From positions 62,001 to 126,000 of the forward strand of contig JAPLAW010000015.1 of assembly GCA_026393075.1 (NCBI GenBank): a stretch of 64,000 nt of DNA, read 5' to 3'. Source of the DNA: Actinomycetota bacterium. GTDB taxonomy: Bacteria; Actinomycetota; Actinomycetes; Nanopelagicales; Nanopelagicaceae. The notes beneath the pieces were generated by a model. The model worked only from the letters and a program-made list of their open reading frames with translations. It had not been told where the DNA came from and did no database searches. Of the stretch, positions 11,916 to 22,284 are shown in pieces; within the stretch, counting starts at the first letter, position 1, and each line of letters opens with the position of its first letter. The position numbers and the translations under genes were made by a program.

Positions 11916-13262
11916 TTATAACCGCTGCAAAATCAGATCAATATCGCTGAATTTTGTCCACGGGTTGACTATGGCAAATCGCAATATCGGCTGACCATCA
12001 TGAGATGACGGTGGAATAAAACCAACTTGATCAGTTAATAACTCATCACTCCACTTTTGATAATCCGATGCAGCCCAACCAGTGCGAGTGAATGCCACAA
12101 TTGAAAGTTCTGGTTCGCTAAGTAATTTCAAATTTGGATGTTCGCTAACTTTTTGTGCCGCATATTTTGCAACTTCAAGTGATTGTTCCATAGCTTCGGA
12201 ATACGCATCAGTTCCGTGTGCTGCAAGTGAAAACCAAAAAGGTAATCCTCGGGTGCGACGGGTTAAATGAATCGCATAATCCGATGGATTCCAATTTCCA
12301 TCATGCAAAGTGTCTAGGTAGGAAGCATGTTGAGTATGTACTTCACGTGCTAAATCAGGTGACCGATAAATTAATGCGCATGCATCAAAGGGTGCAAATA
12401 ACCATTTATGTGGATCAACAATTAGTGAGTCAGCATTTTCAACGCCATTAAACTTTGAGCGAACTGATAGAGCACATAAAGCAGCTAATCCATAAGCACC
12501 ATCAACATGGAACCAAATCTCGCGAGCTTTTGCAGCAGCACCGATTCCAGCTAAATCATCAATTATTCCTAGATTTGTGGTTCCTGCTGTGGCAACAACG
12601 GCAAATACTCGACGGCCACTTTGTCGGTGCAGCGCATCAATTTCTTTAGCAACCGTTTCACCTTGTAACTTGCCATTGTTATCAACGGCAATCTTTAAAA
12701 CATCTACATCCATAACTTGAGCTGCAGAGGCAATAGATGAATGCGCTTGATCGCTACAAGCGATTACCCAGCGCGTGGTATCTGAGAAATTTTTACGAGC
12801 TTGTGCGCGAGCAACCACTAGCGCAGACAGATTGCCCATCGTGCCGCCCTGCACAAAAACACCGCCAGAACTTTGCGGCAAGCCGGCTAAATCAGCGATC
12901 CAACGCAGTGCTTGATTCTCTGCAAAAACCGCACCAGCACCTTCTTGCCATGAGCCGCCATATAGGGCACTTGCTCCGACTACTAGATCAAAGAGGTTTG
13001 CATATTCACTTGGCGCCGATGGGATGAAAGCTAAATTGCGTGGGTGATCCGTTGAAATACATGCTTTTGCTAATACTGAAGTAAAAACATCGAGTGCTTC
13101 TTTGCCACCTAGACCTTTTGCTGTGATTGTGTTTCCAACTTGAGCAAATAGTTCTGCTTCAGATAACGGACCATCTAGAGGTGGATCACTCTTTAGCCGC
13201 TCGAGGCTATAGGCCAACACTTCATTGGCTAGCGCTTCGACTTCAGGAGTGAACTCATGCAT
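11916..13262 (-). CDS. Group II PLP-dependent amino acid decarboxylase family
   Basis: GVFVQGGTMGNLSAL, WFHVDGAYG, and DSLIVDPHKWLFAPFDACAL. Confidence 0.88.
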   Translation of the reverse strand: MHEFTPEVEALANEVLAYSLERLKSDPPLDGPLSEAELFAQVGNTITAKGLGGKEALDVFTSVLAKACISTDHPRNLAFIPSAPSEYANLFDLVVGASALYGGSWQEGAGAVFAENQALRWIADLAGLPQSSGGVFVQGGTMGNLSALVVARAQARKNFSDTTRWVIACSDQAHSSIASAAQVMDVDVLKIAVDNNGKLQGETVAKEIDALHRQSGRRVFAVVATAGTTNLGIIDDLAGIGAAAKAREIWFHVDGAYGLAALCALSVRSKFNGVENADSLIVDPHKWLFAPFDACALIYRSPDLAREVHTQHASYLDTLHDGNWNPSDYAIHLTRRTRGLPFWFSLAAHGTDAYSEAMEQSLEVAKYAAQKVSEHPNLKLLSEPELSIVAFTRTGWAASDYQKWSDELLTDQVGFIPPSSHDGQPILRFAIVNPWTKFSDIDLILQRL

Positions 13263-13294
13263 GCCGAGAGTCTGCCACTAATTAGGAAATTTAG

Positions 13295-14776
13295 TTAACG
13301 AATTTTGCGCTGAGTCTTTTTAACTATGTTGCGCAACATGGTTGGAAATACAAAGGTGTGAAATGGAAGTACTGAATACCAATACAACTGGCCACCTAAA
13401 CCATTTGGCGTAAAGGTCGCCTCTTGTTCGATGTGAGTTTTGCCGTCTACTTCACTCACTCGAAATTCGAGCCACGCTTTGCCAGGTAAGACCATTTCGG
13501 CATAGAGGCGCAAAACAGATTCGCGTTCAATTTTCTCAACCCGCCAGAAATCTAAACTGTCTCCAACTCGTAAATGATCTGGGTCTCGCCTACCTCGACG
13601 TAGCCCAACACCGCCAAACATACGATCGAGTAAACCGCGAGCAAACCAGAGAAAATCCGAGCCATACCAACCATGCTGGCCGCCAATGCCTTCAATAGTT
13701 TTCCAAATCTGCGCCAATGGAATATCGGTTGTAGTTTCGCGGAAATCTTTCAAAGTCATTTCACCCGCCCAGTCGGGATCTCCTTGGGCTTTCTGCCATG
13801 GCGCAGTTGGATAAGAGGCATCAGACCATCTGCTCTCCACTTGGCCATCACTGGTTTTTGAAAGCGCGTAAGTAACTGCGCTCTCAACATTGAGTAATCC
13901 TTCAGGTGGTGGCGGAATCAAATCATTAATGCTTTTCTTTGGATCTGCCACAACTTCGTTGATCAAGGAACCAACGAGTGGTCGAGCTAGCGCAGTCGGA
14001 ACTGGTGTTACTAGCCCAATCCACAAACTTGATAGCTCTGGCGTTAACACTGGGACTTTAATAATCCAGCGGCGCGGCAAGCCAGAAAGTTTGGCAAACT
14101 TTTGCATCATGTCAGCGTATGAAAGTATTTCGGGCCCACCGATATCAAAAACTTGGTTTACTGGAACTTCTAGAGCTGCCGCCCCACGTAAGTAATAAAG
14201 CACATCTCTAATTGCAATTGGGTGAGTTAGATTTGAAACCCACTTCGGCGTAGTCATGACTGGCAGTCGGTGAGTTAAGTGACGTAACATTTCAAAGGAT
14301 GCCGAACCAGAACCAATGATGATTCCGGCGCGTAGTTCTAATACTGGGACAGTGCCAGAAGCAAGTTCCGCACCAGTTTGAACCCGAGAAGCTAAATGCT
14401 GGCTAGATTTCTTATCATTTGCTATTCCACCCAGATAAACAATCTGTGAAATTCCCGCAGCTTCCGCCGCTCTAGCGAAACCACGAGCCATAACTGCTTC
14501 GATATCATCAAAATTCTTACCCAAGTTAATCGAGTGCAATAAATAGAACGCAGTATGAACTCCAGTTAGCGCAGCAATTAAATCAGACTCAGAATTGGCA
14601 TTTCCTTCCACAATCTCCACATGGTTAAACCAAGGTTGACCTTTAATTTTCTCTTTATCGCGGACAAAGACCCGTACCTCTAAATCTTCGTTCAATAAAC
14701 TTCGCACCAAACGACCGCCCACATAGCCAGAAGCCCCTGTTACTAGGTACTTGCGGTCTTTGGTCAGCAGCTCCAT
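13295..14776 (-). CDS. NAD(P)-dependent epimerase/SDR with C-terminal DUF2867-like domain
   Basis: YLVTGASGYVGGRLVRSLL; C-terminal DFWRVEKIERESVLRLYAEMVLPGKAWLEF; start placed at MELLTKDRK. Confidence 0.83.
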   Translation of the reverse strand: MELLTKDRKYLVTGASGYVGGRLVRSLLNEDLEVRVFVRDKEKIKGQPWFNHVEIVEGNANSESDLIAALTGVHTAFYLLHSINLGKNFDDIEAVMARGFARAAEAAGISQIVYLGGIANDKKSSQHLASRVQTGAELASGTVPVLELRAGIIIGSGSASFEMLRHLTHRLPVMTTPKWVSNLTHPIAIRDVLYYLRGAAALEVPVNQVFDIGGPEILSYADMMQKFAKLSGLPRRWIIKVPVLTPELSSLWIGLVTPVPTALARPLVGSLINEVVADPKKSINDLIPPPPEGLLNVESAVTYALSKTSDGQVESRWSDASYPTAPWQKAQGDPDWAGEMTLKDFRETTTDIPLAQIWKTIEGIGGQHGWYGSDFLWFARGLLDRMFGGVGLRRGRRDPDHLRVGDSLDFWRVEKIERESVLRLYAEMVLPGKAWLEFRVSEVDGKTHIEQEATFTPNGLGGQLYWYSVLPFHTFVFPTMLRNIVKKTQRKIR

Positions 14777-14836
14777 GTGATAAACCATAGACTTAACCCA
14801 TAACTTTTGCAGTTTTGAATTTGGGAAGGAGATCAC

Positions 14837-16060
14837 ATGGCTAAGCCTCGAGTAGTTATTTTGGGTGCGGGCTTCGGTGGTTTAACAGCTGCCCGCGAAT
14901 TAGCTGGCAAAGCAGATGTGACCCTGGTCGATCGCCATAATTTCCAAACTTTTCTGCCTTTGCTCTACCAGGTAGCAACTGCTGGGTTAGCGGCTGACCA
15001 TGTGGCTTATCCAGTCCGAAGCGCACTTCGCAAAAGTGACATTAAATTTCGCATGGGCTCACCTATAGAAATCGATCACAAGAACCAAGCGGTTAAGTTA
15101 GATAGCAGCGAAATTCTTCATTTTGATCACTTAATTTTTGCCTTAGGTTCAGCAACTGCAGATTTCAATATTCCAGGCGTAACTGAGCACGCACTGGGCA
15201 TGAAGAGCGTTGCCGATGCGATCAACATTCGAGCCGAAATTATGCGCCGATTTGAAGATCTCTGTCGCTTTGAAGATGACACTGTTCTTTCTCTAACAGT
15301 GGTCGGTGGCGGACCAACTGGTATTGAGATGGCTGGTGCGTTAGCCGAACTTATTTCTGGGCCGCTTAAGAATGACCACAAACATGCGGCAACACACATG
15401 AAGATTAATTTGATTGAAGCTGGTCCACGTTTGTTGCCTACATTTTCAGCCATGTTATCTGATCGCACTAAAAGAGATTTAGAAAAGATGGGCGTTCAGG
15501 TTTTCTTAAACACTGCCGTAGCAAAAGTCGCACCACGCCAAATCTCAATCAAAGATGGCGCTGATATCCCATCTGAAGTAACTATTTGGGCTGCCGGCGT
15601 GCGCGGTGAGCCGACTGCAGAAGCGCTGAAACTTCCAATTGTTAAATCAAGAATTGATACCACGCCTACGCTGCAGGTTAACCATTATCCAAATATTTGG
15701 GCCATTGGTGACATTGCAGGATTGACCGATGCAAAAGGCAATTTGCTTCCTATGGTGGCACCGGTTGCACTTCAACAAGGTGCTTGGGCTGCAAAACAGA
15801 TTTTAAATCTGAGCAATGGGCGCCCTGCGCAAGATTTTAAATACCGCGATAAAGGTTCTATGGCCACTATCGGCCGTCATAAGGCGGTTGTTGAAGTTAA
15901 AAATCTTAAACTAACCGGAGTTCCTGCTTGGTTTATCTGGATTTTCCTCCATCTCTTCTATCTCTTAGGTGGTCGCAATAAAGTTGGCACAATTGCAGAC
16001 TGGACCTGGAACTATTTAACTTTTGATCGCGGAAATCGCCACATCATGGATATCGCGTAA
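14837..16060 (+). CDS. Type II NADH dehydrogenase (FAD-dependent NAD(P) oxidoreductase)
   Basis: VVILGAGFGGLTAARELAG, NFQTFLPLLYQVATAGL, TVVGGGPTGIEMAGALAEL, and IWAIGDIAGL. Confidence 0.9.
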   Translation: MAKPRVVILGAGFGGLTAARELAGKADVTLVDRHNFQTFLPLLYQVATAGLAADHVAYPVRSALRKSDIKFRMGSPIEIDHKNQAVKLDSSEILHFDHLIFALGSATADFNIPGVTEHALGMKSVADAINIRAEIMRRFEDLCRFEDDTVLSLTVVGGGPTGIEMAGALAELISGPLKNDHKHAATHMKINLIEAGPRLLPTFSAMLSDRTKRDLEKMGVQVFLNTAVAKVAPRQISIKDGADIPSEVTIWAAGVRGEPTAEALKLPIVKSRIDTTPTLQVNHYPNIWAIGDIAGLTDAKGNLLPMVAPVALQQGAWAAKQILNLSNGRPAQDFKYRDKGSMATIGRHKAVVEVKNLKLTGVPAWFIWIFLHLFYLLGGRNKVGTIADWTWNYLTFDRGNRHIMDIA

Positions 16061-16073
16061 TCGATAACTGCAG

Positions 16074-16847
16074 ATGAAATATTTAAACGTCTCTGGCTAC
16101 CCACTATGGAGTTTTGAGTGGACCAATAATGGCCAAGCCGTACTTCTATTACATGGCGGACTAAGCAATACCGATTCATTCGCTGATGTAATGGTTGCGC
16201 CTCTACAGGATTCATTTTATTTATATGCATACGACCGTGCTGGCCATGGCCGCAGCGCAGACCAACCAGGCAGTTTCCACTTCGATTTTCAACGTGATGA
16301 AGCAATTGCATTTATTGCAGAGGTAATTAAGGAACCAGTTCATTTAGTTGGTTATAGCGATGGTGCAAATATTGCGCTTATGGTTGCTATCACGCGGCCC
16401 GATCTAGTTAAGTCGATTGTTTCAATTGCGGCTAACTTCAGCGCTGATGGGATTGTTGAGCTGCCGGTATTTGATCCCGCTGGAATCAGCGATGAAGAGC
16501 GCACTGAATATGCTTTGATGTCACCTGATGCGCCAGAAACGCTTGCAATAAAGAATGCCAAAATGCACGAGATTTGGAAAGTCGAACCAAATATAGATAT
16601 AGCAGAGATCGCGCAGATCAGTGTGCCAACGCTAGTAATGGCTGGCGATGATGATGTCGTAAAACATTCACATTCGATTGAACTTTATGAGGCCCTTCCG
16701 CTTGGTCAATTAGCCATTGTTCCCGGAACTTCACATGGTTTAGTGAAAGAAAAACCCGAATTTGTTACTGCACTTATTAAAAGTTTCTTAAGTGACCAGT
16801 CTTACCCGATGACTCGACAACCAATTCGCCGCACTAATCCGGCTTAA
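16074..16847 (+). CDS. Alpha/beta hydrolase
   Basis: VLLLHGGLSNTDSF, YDRAGHGRSADQP, GYSDGANIAL, and VPGTSHGLV. Confidence 0.88.
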   Translation: MKYLNVSGYPLWSFEWTNNGQAVLLLHGGLSNTDSFADVMVAPLQDSFYLYAYDRAGHGRSADQPGSFHFDFQRDEAIAFIAEVIKEPVHLVGYSDGANIALMVAITRPDLVKSIVSIAANFSADGIVELPVFDPAGISDEERTEYALMSPDAPETLAIKNAKMHEIWKVEPNIDIAEIAQISVPTLVMAGDDDVVKHSHSIELYEALPLGQLAIVPGTSHGLVKEKPEFVTALIKSFLSDQSYPMTRQPIRRTNPA

Positions 16848-17368
16848 CTCTCGATTGGTTCAATCTTGCCGGTTGTTACATTGTAAATTCCACCACTAAC
16901 AATCACATTCTTAGGAATTAGCGGGAATGCGCGGATACGCGCGAGATCCTGACTTAGCGCAGCACGTTGATCAACCACGGTATTGAATTCGAGTGAGCGA
17001 GTATCTACGCCATGTTTTTCTTCGATCATGGCATGAATAACTTCTTCATCCTCTTGGGCCATTCGACAATCAGTGTGGGGCATAACCAAAATACGATCAA
17101 CGCCAAGTAAATAGGTCGCTAAAACTAAAGTACGAAGTACGTCTTGGGTAACGCGAGCCCCAGCATTACGCAAAATTTTGGCATCGCCAGATTTCATACC
17201 AACTACTGAGAGCGGATTAATCCGTGAATCCATGCAGGTAACGATCGCTAAACCACGCGCTGCTCGGCCAGTTAGTTCGCTATATTTAAAACTTTTTGCA
17301 TAATCTTCATTGGCACGCCAAAGGTCATCAAAGCCAGGTTGAAACTCTGGGTTAATTGGTTCGCTCAT
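16844..17368 (-). CDS. Beta-carbonic anhydrase
   Basis: VTCMDSRINPLSVVGMKSGDAKILRNAGARVT...MPHTDCRM. Confidence 0.88.
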   Translation of the reverse strand: MSEPINPEFQPGFDDLWRANEDYAKSFKYSELTGRAARGLAIVTCMDSRINPLSVVGMKSGDAKILRNAGARVTQDVLRTLVLATYLLGVDRILVMPHTDCRMAQEDEEVIHAMIEEKHGVDTRSLEFNTVVDQRAALSQDLARIRAFPLIPKNVIVSGGIYNVTTGKIEPIES

Positions 17369-17413
17369 GATTTAGAGTCTAACAAATAGACACCTGAGCC
17401 GGACTTAAAAAAA

Positions 17414-17488
17414 TGGAGCCCCCCGTCAGGATTGAACTGACGACCTACGCATTACAAGTGCGTTGCTCTACCACTGAGCTAGGGAGGC
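17414..17488 (-). tRNA. tRNA-Thr (anticodon TGT), 3' CCA encoded
   Basis: Minus strand GCCTCCC...acgcaCTTGTAAtgcgt...GTCAGttcaatcCTGAC-GGGGGGC-T-CCA; complete cloverleaf. Confidence 0.96.
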
Positions 17489-17588
17489 CTTTACTTACAT
17501 TGCTGCAAGGGACGTAATTATGGCAGGAGATTGAGAAATTCAGAAATCGTTAACGTTACGCCCAGCAATACCCCTGTAGATTGCGCCT

Positions 17589-18506
17589 ATGCGACTCGGT
17601 GTTCTAGATCTTGGATCGAACACTATTCACCTGCAGGTAGTAGATGCCCATCCGGGCGCACGGCCAAGCCCGACTACAAATCAAAAGGTCGAGCTGCGCT
17701 TAACTGATTACCTTAATAAATCTAATGAGATCACTGAGGATGGAATTGCGCTACTACGCCAAGCGATTTCCGATGCAGTAGATCATGCCCGCGAATTTAA
17801 AACTGATGAGATATTAGCTTTTGCAACATCAGCTATTCGAGATGCGCGTAATGGTGCGCAAATATTGGCTAGCTTAAATGAGGAATTTGGCATTGAGATA
17901 AATATTCTTTCTGGCGATGAAGAAGCAAATATGACTTTCCTGGCTGCTCGTCGTTGGTATGGCTGGTCAAGTGGTCGACTACTAGTAATTGATATCGGCG
18001 GCGGCTCACTAGAAATCGGTTTAGGTGATGACGAAAATCCTGAAGCGACTATTTCGTTACCACTGGGCGCTGCTCGGCTTACTCGAGAATTTTTAGATAA
18101 TGATCCTTACACAAATAAAGAGATTAAGAATTTAGAATCTAGAGTACGTGAGTTAGTAGTTTCAGAACTTCCCGAAGAAATTGTTGAGCATGCCGCTGAT
18201 CAATTTGTGGCAACAAGTAAAACGTTTCGTACCCTTGCCCGGTTAGGTGCTCATTGGTTTAAAGGTGATCCAAATGTTCTAGAGCTAAGCGCCTTAATGA
18301 TGATGATTCCTAAATTAAGTGAGATGACAGATAAGTCTCGCGCAGATCTTCCAGGCGTATCGGCAAGTCGCGCCAAACAAATTACTGCCGGTGCAATTGT
18401 TGCGCGAACCGTAATGGAAAGATTACATATTACTCAGATTCAAATTTGCCCTTGGGCACTACGCGAAGGCATTGTTTTACGCTGGTTAGACTGGATGGAA
18501 CGATAA
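17589..18506 (+). CDS. Ppx/GppA family exopolyphosphatase
   Basis: MRLGVLDLGSNTIHLQVVDA and LLVIDIGGGSLEIGLG. Confidence 0.92.
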   Translation: MRLGVLDLGSNTIHLQVVDAHPGARPSPTTNQKVELRLTDYLNKSNEITEDGIALLRQAISDAVDHAREFKTDEILAFATSAIRDARNGAQILASLNEEFGIEINILSGDEEANMTFLAARRWYGWSSGRLLVIDIGGGSLEIGLGDDENPEATISLPLGAARLTREFLDNDPYTNKEIKNLESRVRELVVSELPEEIVEHAADQFVATSKTFRTLARLGAHWFKGDPNVLELSALMMMIPKLSEMTDKSRADLPGVSASRAKQITAGAIVARTVMERLHITQIQICPWALREGIVLRWLDWMER

Positions 18507-18510
18507 ACAA

Positions 18511-19404
18511 TTAAACCGCTGGTGCTTCAATCCAGTCAACCGCAACAACTTCGTCATCGCGATGATGCAAAATAAATGCTTCACCCGGTAATAAATCTAC
18601 TTCGATTTTCTTAAAATTCTTTTTGCCAATCAACTTCTTGACTAATTTAGGCAGAATTGGATTATGGCTGCAAACCACTACATTCAAATCAGGCTTTAGC
18701 AAGCTCCAAACGTAATCAAGTGGTGCATCTTTATCTTTTTCATAACGGTATTCTGATAAATCCTCTGAATAAATCGGGTTCATCTTCAAAGATCTGGCCA
18801 TTGGTTCAATGGTTTCGATACAACGTTGCGCATCGGAGGTATGAATTTCGGTGATGCCGTAATTTTGGTAGATCGAGAGCATACGTTTTGCTTGACGTTG
18901 ACCCTTATTATCTAGTGGGCGATCGCCATCATCGCCTTCCCACTCTTCTCGTCTCAACGCTTTAGCATGTCGAAGCAAAACAATCGGGGTGGTATTTATG
19001 CCGAAACTTTCAAAAAACTTAATTATTTCGCGATCATCATCAACGCTAACTTTTTTCTTAGCATCAGAGACTGAAAGCCAGATAACTTGATCAACTTCGT
19101 GAGTATCACTCGGGCCAGTTGATTTACCAGTTGCTCGAGCAGACCAATAGCGAACTTCTTTTGGAGTTCCCTCAGCTAAATATTTAGCGGTACCAATCTC
19201 AGGACCTAAAACCGGTTCGAATCCAGTTTCTTCCATGGCTTCACGAGCAGCACAAGCCAGGTGGATTTCACCTGGTTCTACTTTTCCTTTAGGCAGAGAC
19301 CAATCGTCATATTTTGGGCGGTGGACTAAAGCTATTTCAGTAGTTTTCTTAGTTACTCGCCAAAGAACGACGCCAGCACCTTGAATAACTTCGGTTTCGG
19401 CCAC
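18511..19404 (-). CDS. NUDIX hydrolase fused to a histidine phosphatase (MutT1-like)
   Basis: Nudix box GKVEPGEIHLACAAREAMEETGFEP; C-terminal VLLRHAKALRREEWEGDDGDRPLDNKGQRQA; GTG at 19404 immediately follows the ppk stop. Confidence 0.88.
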   Translation of the reverse strand: MAETEVIQGAGVVLWRVTKKTTEIALVHRPKYDDWSLPKGKVEPGEIHLACAAREAMEETGFEPVLGPEIGTAKYLAEGTPKEVRYWSARATGKSTGPSDTHEVDQVIWLSVSDAKKKVSVDDDREIIKFFESFGINTTPIVLLRHAKALRREEWEGDDGDRPLDNKGQRQAKRMLSIYQNYGITEIHTSDAQRCIETIEPMARSLKMNPIYSEDLSEYRYEKDKDAPLDYVWSLLKPDLNVVVCSHNPILPKLVKKLIGKKNFKKIEVDLLPGEAFILHHRDDEVVAVDWIEAPAV

Positions 19405-19406
19405 GG

Positions 19407-21464
19407 CTACCCGTTCAAATACTTTTGCATTAGGAGCTCCTGGATATCTTGGGCGCTCTTGTGACGCTTCCATTCCGTGCCTGACTGGTGCCAACTACTG
19501 GTATCTGGTGATAATGAAATTTCAAAAATCTCACGCAAAACCTCTTTGTGTTGGACTTTTTCAATTCGGAGCAAACTTTCGACGCGACGATCTAGATTTC
19601 GGTGCATCAAGTCAGAGCTACCGATCCAGTATTCATCATCATTGTTATTAACAAAGTGATAAATCCGAGAATGCTCAAGGAATCGACCTAAAATTGATCG
19701 GACCGTTATGTTTTCAGAGAGACCCTTGATGCCTGGTCTAATTGAGGAAATACCACGAATAATCAAATCAACCTTAACGCCAGCGTTTGATGCCCGATAA
19801 AGCGCTTCAACGAATTCTTCATCCAGCAGCGAATTCAATTTAAACTGGATTCCGGCAGGCAAGCCAGCTTTGAAGTTCGTGATCTCGTTTTCTATTTTTT
19901 TAAGTAGCCCAGTACGTAAACTGCGAGGCGCAACAAGTAGACGCGTGTAAGTTGAAGCTGGCGCCATGCCAGATAGCTGGTTAAACAATTTACTTAAATC
20001 TTCAGTTAGCGTTTGATCGGCGCTGATGATTCCTAAATCCTCATAAAAGCGCGCAGTTTTAGGATTGTAATTTCCGGTACCAACATGGCAGTAACGACGC
20101 AAGCCATTAGGTTCATCGCGAATAACTAAAGATAATTTGGCGTGGGTTTTCAAATTCATTAAACCGTAAACCACATGCACGCCAGCTGCTTCTAATTTTC
20201 GTGCCCAACGCACATTTGCTTGCTCGTCAAAGCGGGCTCGAATTTCAATTACTGCTAAAACTTGCTTACCTGCTTCGGCGGCCTCAATTAGCGCTTCGAT
20301 AATTGGCGAATCACCTGATGTTCGATAAAGAGTCTGCTTAATAGCTAGTACTTGTGGGTCTTCTGCCGCATTTTGTAAGAATTGAACTACTGAACTAGTG
20401 AAAGATTCATACGGGTGGTGCAGCAAAATCTCGCCTTGGCGAATAGCCGCAAAAAACAACTCTGGATCACCAAAATCAACTTCGCTCAGTGATGCTGCGG
20501 TACGAGACTTAAACCGATCAAATTTTAACTCTGGAATATCTAGGTCGGCTATGCGGTTTAGATCAGTTAAATCTAATGGTGTAGCCAGTGAAAAAACACA
20601 TTCTCGGTTTATCGAAAGCTCTTCACATAGTCGATCAAGTAGAGCTTGATCAATACCTTCTTCGATTTCTAGCCTAACCGGTGGACCAAATCTGCGGCGA
20701 GCCAATTCTTGTTCGAGCGAGGTTAAGAGATCTTCAGATTCTTCTTCTTCGAGTTCTAAATCTTCGTTTCGAGTGACTCGGAATGTGTAATGATCCTCAA
20801 TGAGCATTCCTGGGAAAAGCTCTTGTAGATGAATTGCGATGACATCTTCAAGCGGAATAAAACGTTTTGAGCCAGTTGAAGAAGTTGCGATAAATCTAGA
20901 GAGAATCGGTGGCACTTTAACTCTGGCAAATGACTGTTCGTTAGTAGCGGGGTTTTTTAAAATTACTGCCAAGTTAAGCGAGAGGCCAGAGATATACGGA
21001 AAGGGGTGCGAGGGATCAACTGCCAGTGGAGTTAAGACTGGATAGATGCGTTCGCGGAAAAGTTTTGAGACATAGTTGCGTTCATCTTCAAGTAACTCAT
21101 TCCAGTGGATTAAATCAATTTTGTGTGACTGCAACTCTGGCAGAACTTCGTTTTTAAATAGATTTGCCTGCCGGCTAGCTAAAATTCTTGCTTTATCTGT
21201 GACGGCAGTTAAAAGCTGCTGTGGGGTATAACCAGCCGTATTAGTAGAGGTGATCTGGTTTTCAATCTTTCCTAATACTGAAGCAACGCGCACCATAAAA
21301 AACTCATCTAAGTTATTTGAAAAAATCGCCAAATAACGAAGTCGCTCAAGTAGCGGAACATCTTTATCTTCGGCAAGTTCAAGAACTCGCTCATTAAAAG
21401 AAAGCCAACTGATCTCACGATCAATTAACTCATCTGGTTTAGGCACGCGAGGATTTTCTCTCAT
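19407..21464 (-). CDS. ppk1: Polyphosphate kinase 1
   Basis: LIDREISWLSFNERVLELAEDKDVPLLERLRYLAIFSNNLDEFFMVRVA and LLHHPYESFTSSVVQFL. Confidence 0.96.
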   Translation of the reverse strand: MRENPRVPKPDELIDREISWLSFNERVLELAEDKDVPLLERLRYLAIFSNNLDEFFMVRVASVLGKIENQITSTNTAGYTPQQLLTAVTDKARILASRQANLFKNEVLPELQSHKIDLIHWNELLEDERNYVSKLFRERIYPVLTPLAVDPSHPFPYISGLSLNLAVILKNPATNEQSFARVKVPPILSRFIATSSTGSKRFIPLEDVIAIHLQELFPGMLIEDHYTFRVTRNEDLELEEEESEDLLTSLEQELARRRFGPPVRLEIEEGIDQALLDRLCEELSINRECVFSLATPLDLTDLNRIADLDIPELKFDRFKSRTAASLSEVDFGDPELFFAAIRQGEILLHHPYESFTSSVVQFLQNAAEDPQVLAIKQTLYRTSGDSPIIEALIEAAEAGKQVLAVIEIRARFDEQANVRWARKLEAAGVHVVYGLMNLKTHAKLSLVIRDEPNGLRRYCHVGTGNYNPKTARFYEDLGIISADQTLTEDLSKLFNQLSGMAPASTYTRLLVAPRSLRTGLLKKIENEITNFKAGLPAGIQFKLNSLLDEEFVEALYRASNAGVKVDLIIRGISSIRPGIKGLSENITVRSILGRFLEHSRIYHFVNNNDDEYWIGSSDLMHRNLDRRVESLLRIEKVQHKEVLREIFEISLSPDTSSWHQSGTEWKRHKSAQDIQELLMQKYLNG

Positions 21465-21502
21465 TTGGGTGAACGGGAAGCGTCGATTAGATGGACTGGC
21501 GC

Positions 21503-22282
21503 TTAACTAAGCGGCCAAGTAGTCGGAGTTGGGTACTTAGCGCTGCGCCCATCGCCTGATGATTTGCCGCGAATACGTCGCCAAATCCACGGTAAGGCAA
21601 AGCTAAAAAACCAAGCAACGCTGGTTGCTTTTTTGATTAACCAAGGAGTTGGTTTGGTAGTTGGCAATGGCAATCGCCAATTCGGATCAAACGGCATACC
21701 AAGTACTTCAAGTACACCCTGCGCAACACGATCATGACCAAGTGAATTTAAGTGCAGTCGATCAAATGCGAGTAGGCGTCGATCGGATAAAAACTGTTTC
21801 TCGTTTGCATCAACAATTATTGCGCCAACTTCAGTTGCAATGGTACGAATATTTTTATTGAAGGTACTAAACCGATCCGCCCACATATCGGCAGTCTTGC
21901 CAGTATTTCCAGTTCGCTCTAGAACTGTAAATAACATTAACGTTGCCCCAGTTGCCGATAACTTTCTAACCGCATCATTATAAATTGGGAAAACATTTTC
22001 CGGGCGATAGCCAGGTCTTAGAACATCGTTTGCGCCGGCATGGAAAGAAACCAAAGTTTCTTTGCCCGTGATTAGCGGAATTGCTTGCGGAACTTGATCA
22101 GCAGCTACCTGGGTTACTAGTTTGCCGCGAATTGCTAAATTTACATAAGTAAAATTAGGTGACTGAGTTGCTAAGACATCAGCTACGCGATCAGCCCAGC
22201 CTCGAAAATTTCCGTCAATAATCTCATCAGTCATACCTTCGGTGAAAGAATCACCAAGTGCGATAAATCTTTGATAAGTCAT
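21503..22282 (-). CDS. SGNH/GDSL hydrolase family protein
   Basis: RFIALGDSFTEGM, VSFHAGANDVLRPG, and FDRLHLNSLGHDRVA. Confidence 0.88.
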   Translation of the reverse strand: MTYQRFIALGDSFTEGMTDEIIDGNFRGWADRVADVLATQSPNFTYVNLAIRGKLVTQVAADQVPQAIPLITGKETLVSFHAGANDVLRPGYRPENVFPIYNDAVRKLSATGATLMLFTVLERTGNTGKTADMWADRFSTFNKNIRTIATEVGAIIVDANEKQFLSDRRLLAFDRLHLNSLGHDRVAQGVLEVLGMPFDPNWRLPLPTTKPTPWLIKKATSVAWFFSFALPWIWRRIRGKSSGDGRSAKYPTPTTWPLS

Positions 22283-22284
22283 TT

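Noticed and set aside
19405-19494. N-terminal extension of the NUDIX fusion ORF
   Set aside because: Overlaps the conserved ppk1 3' end; a GTG just after the ppk1 stop is more likely.
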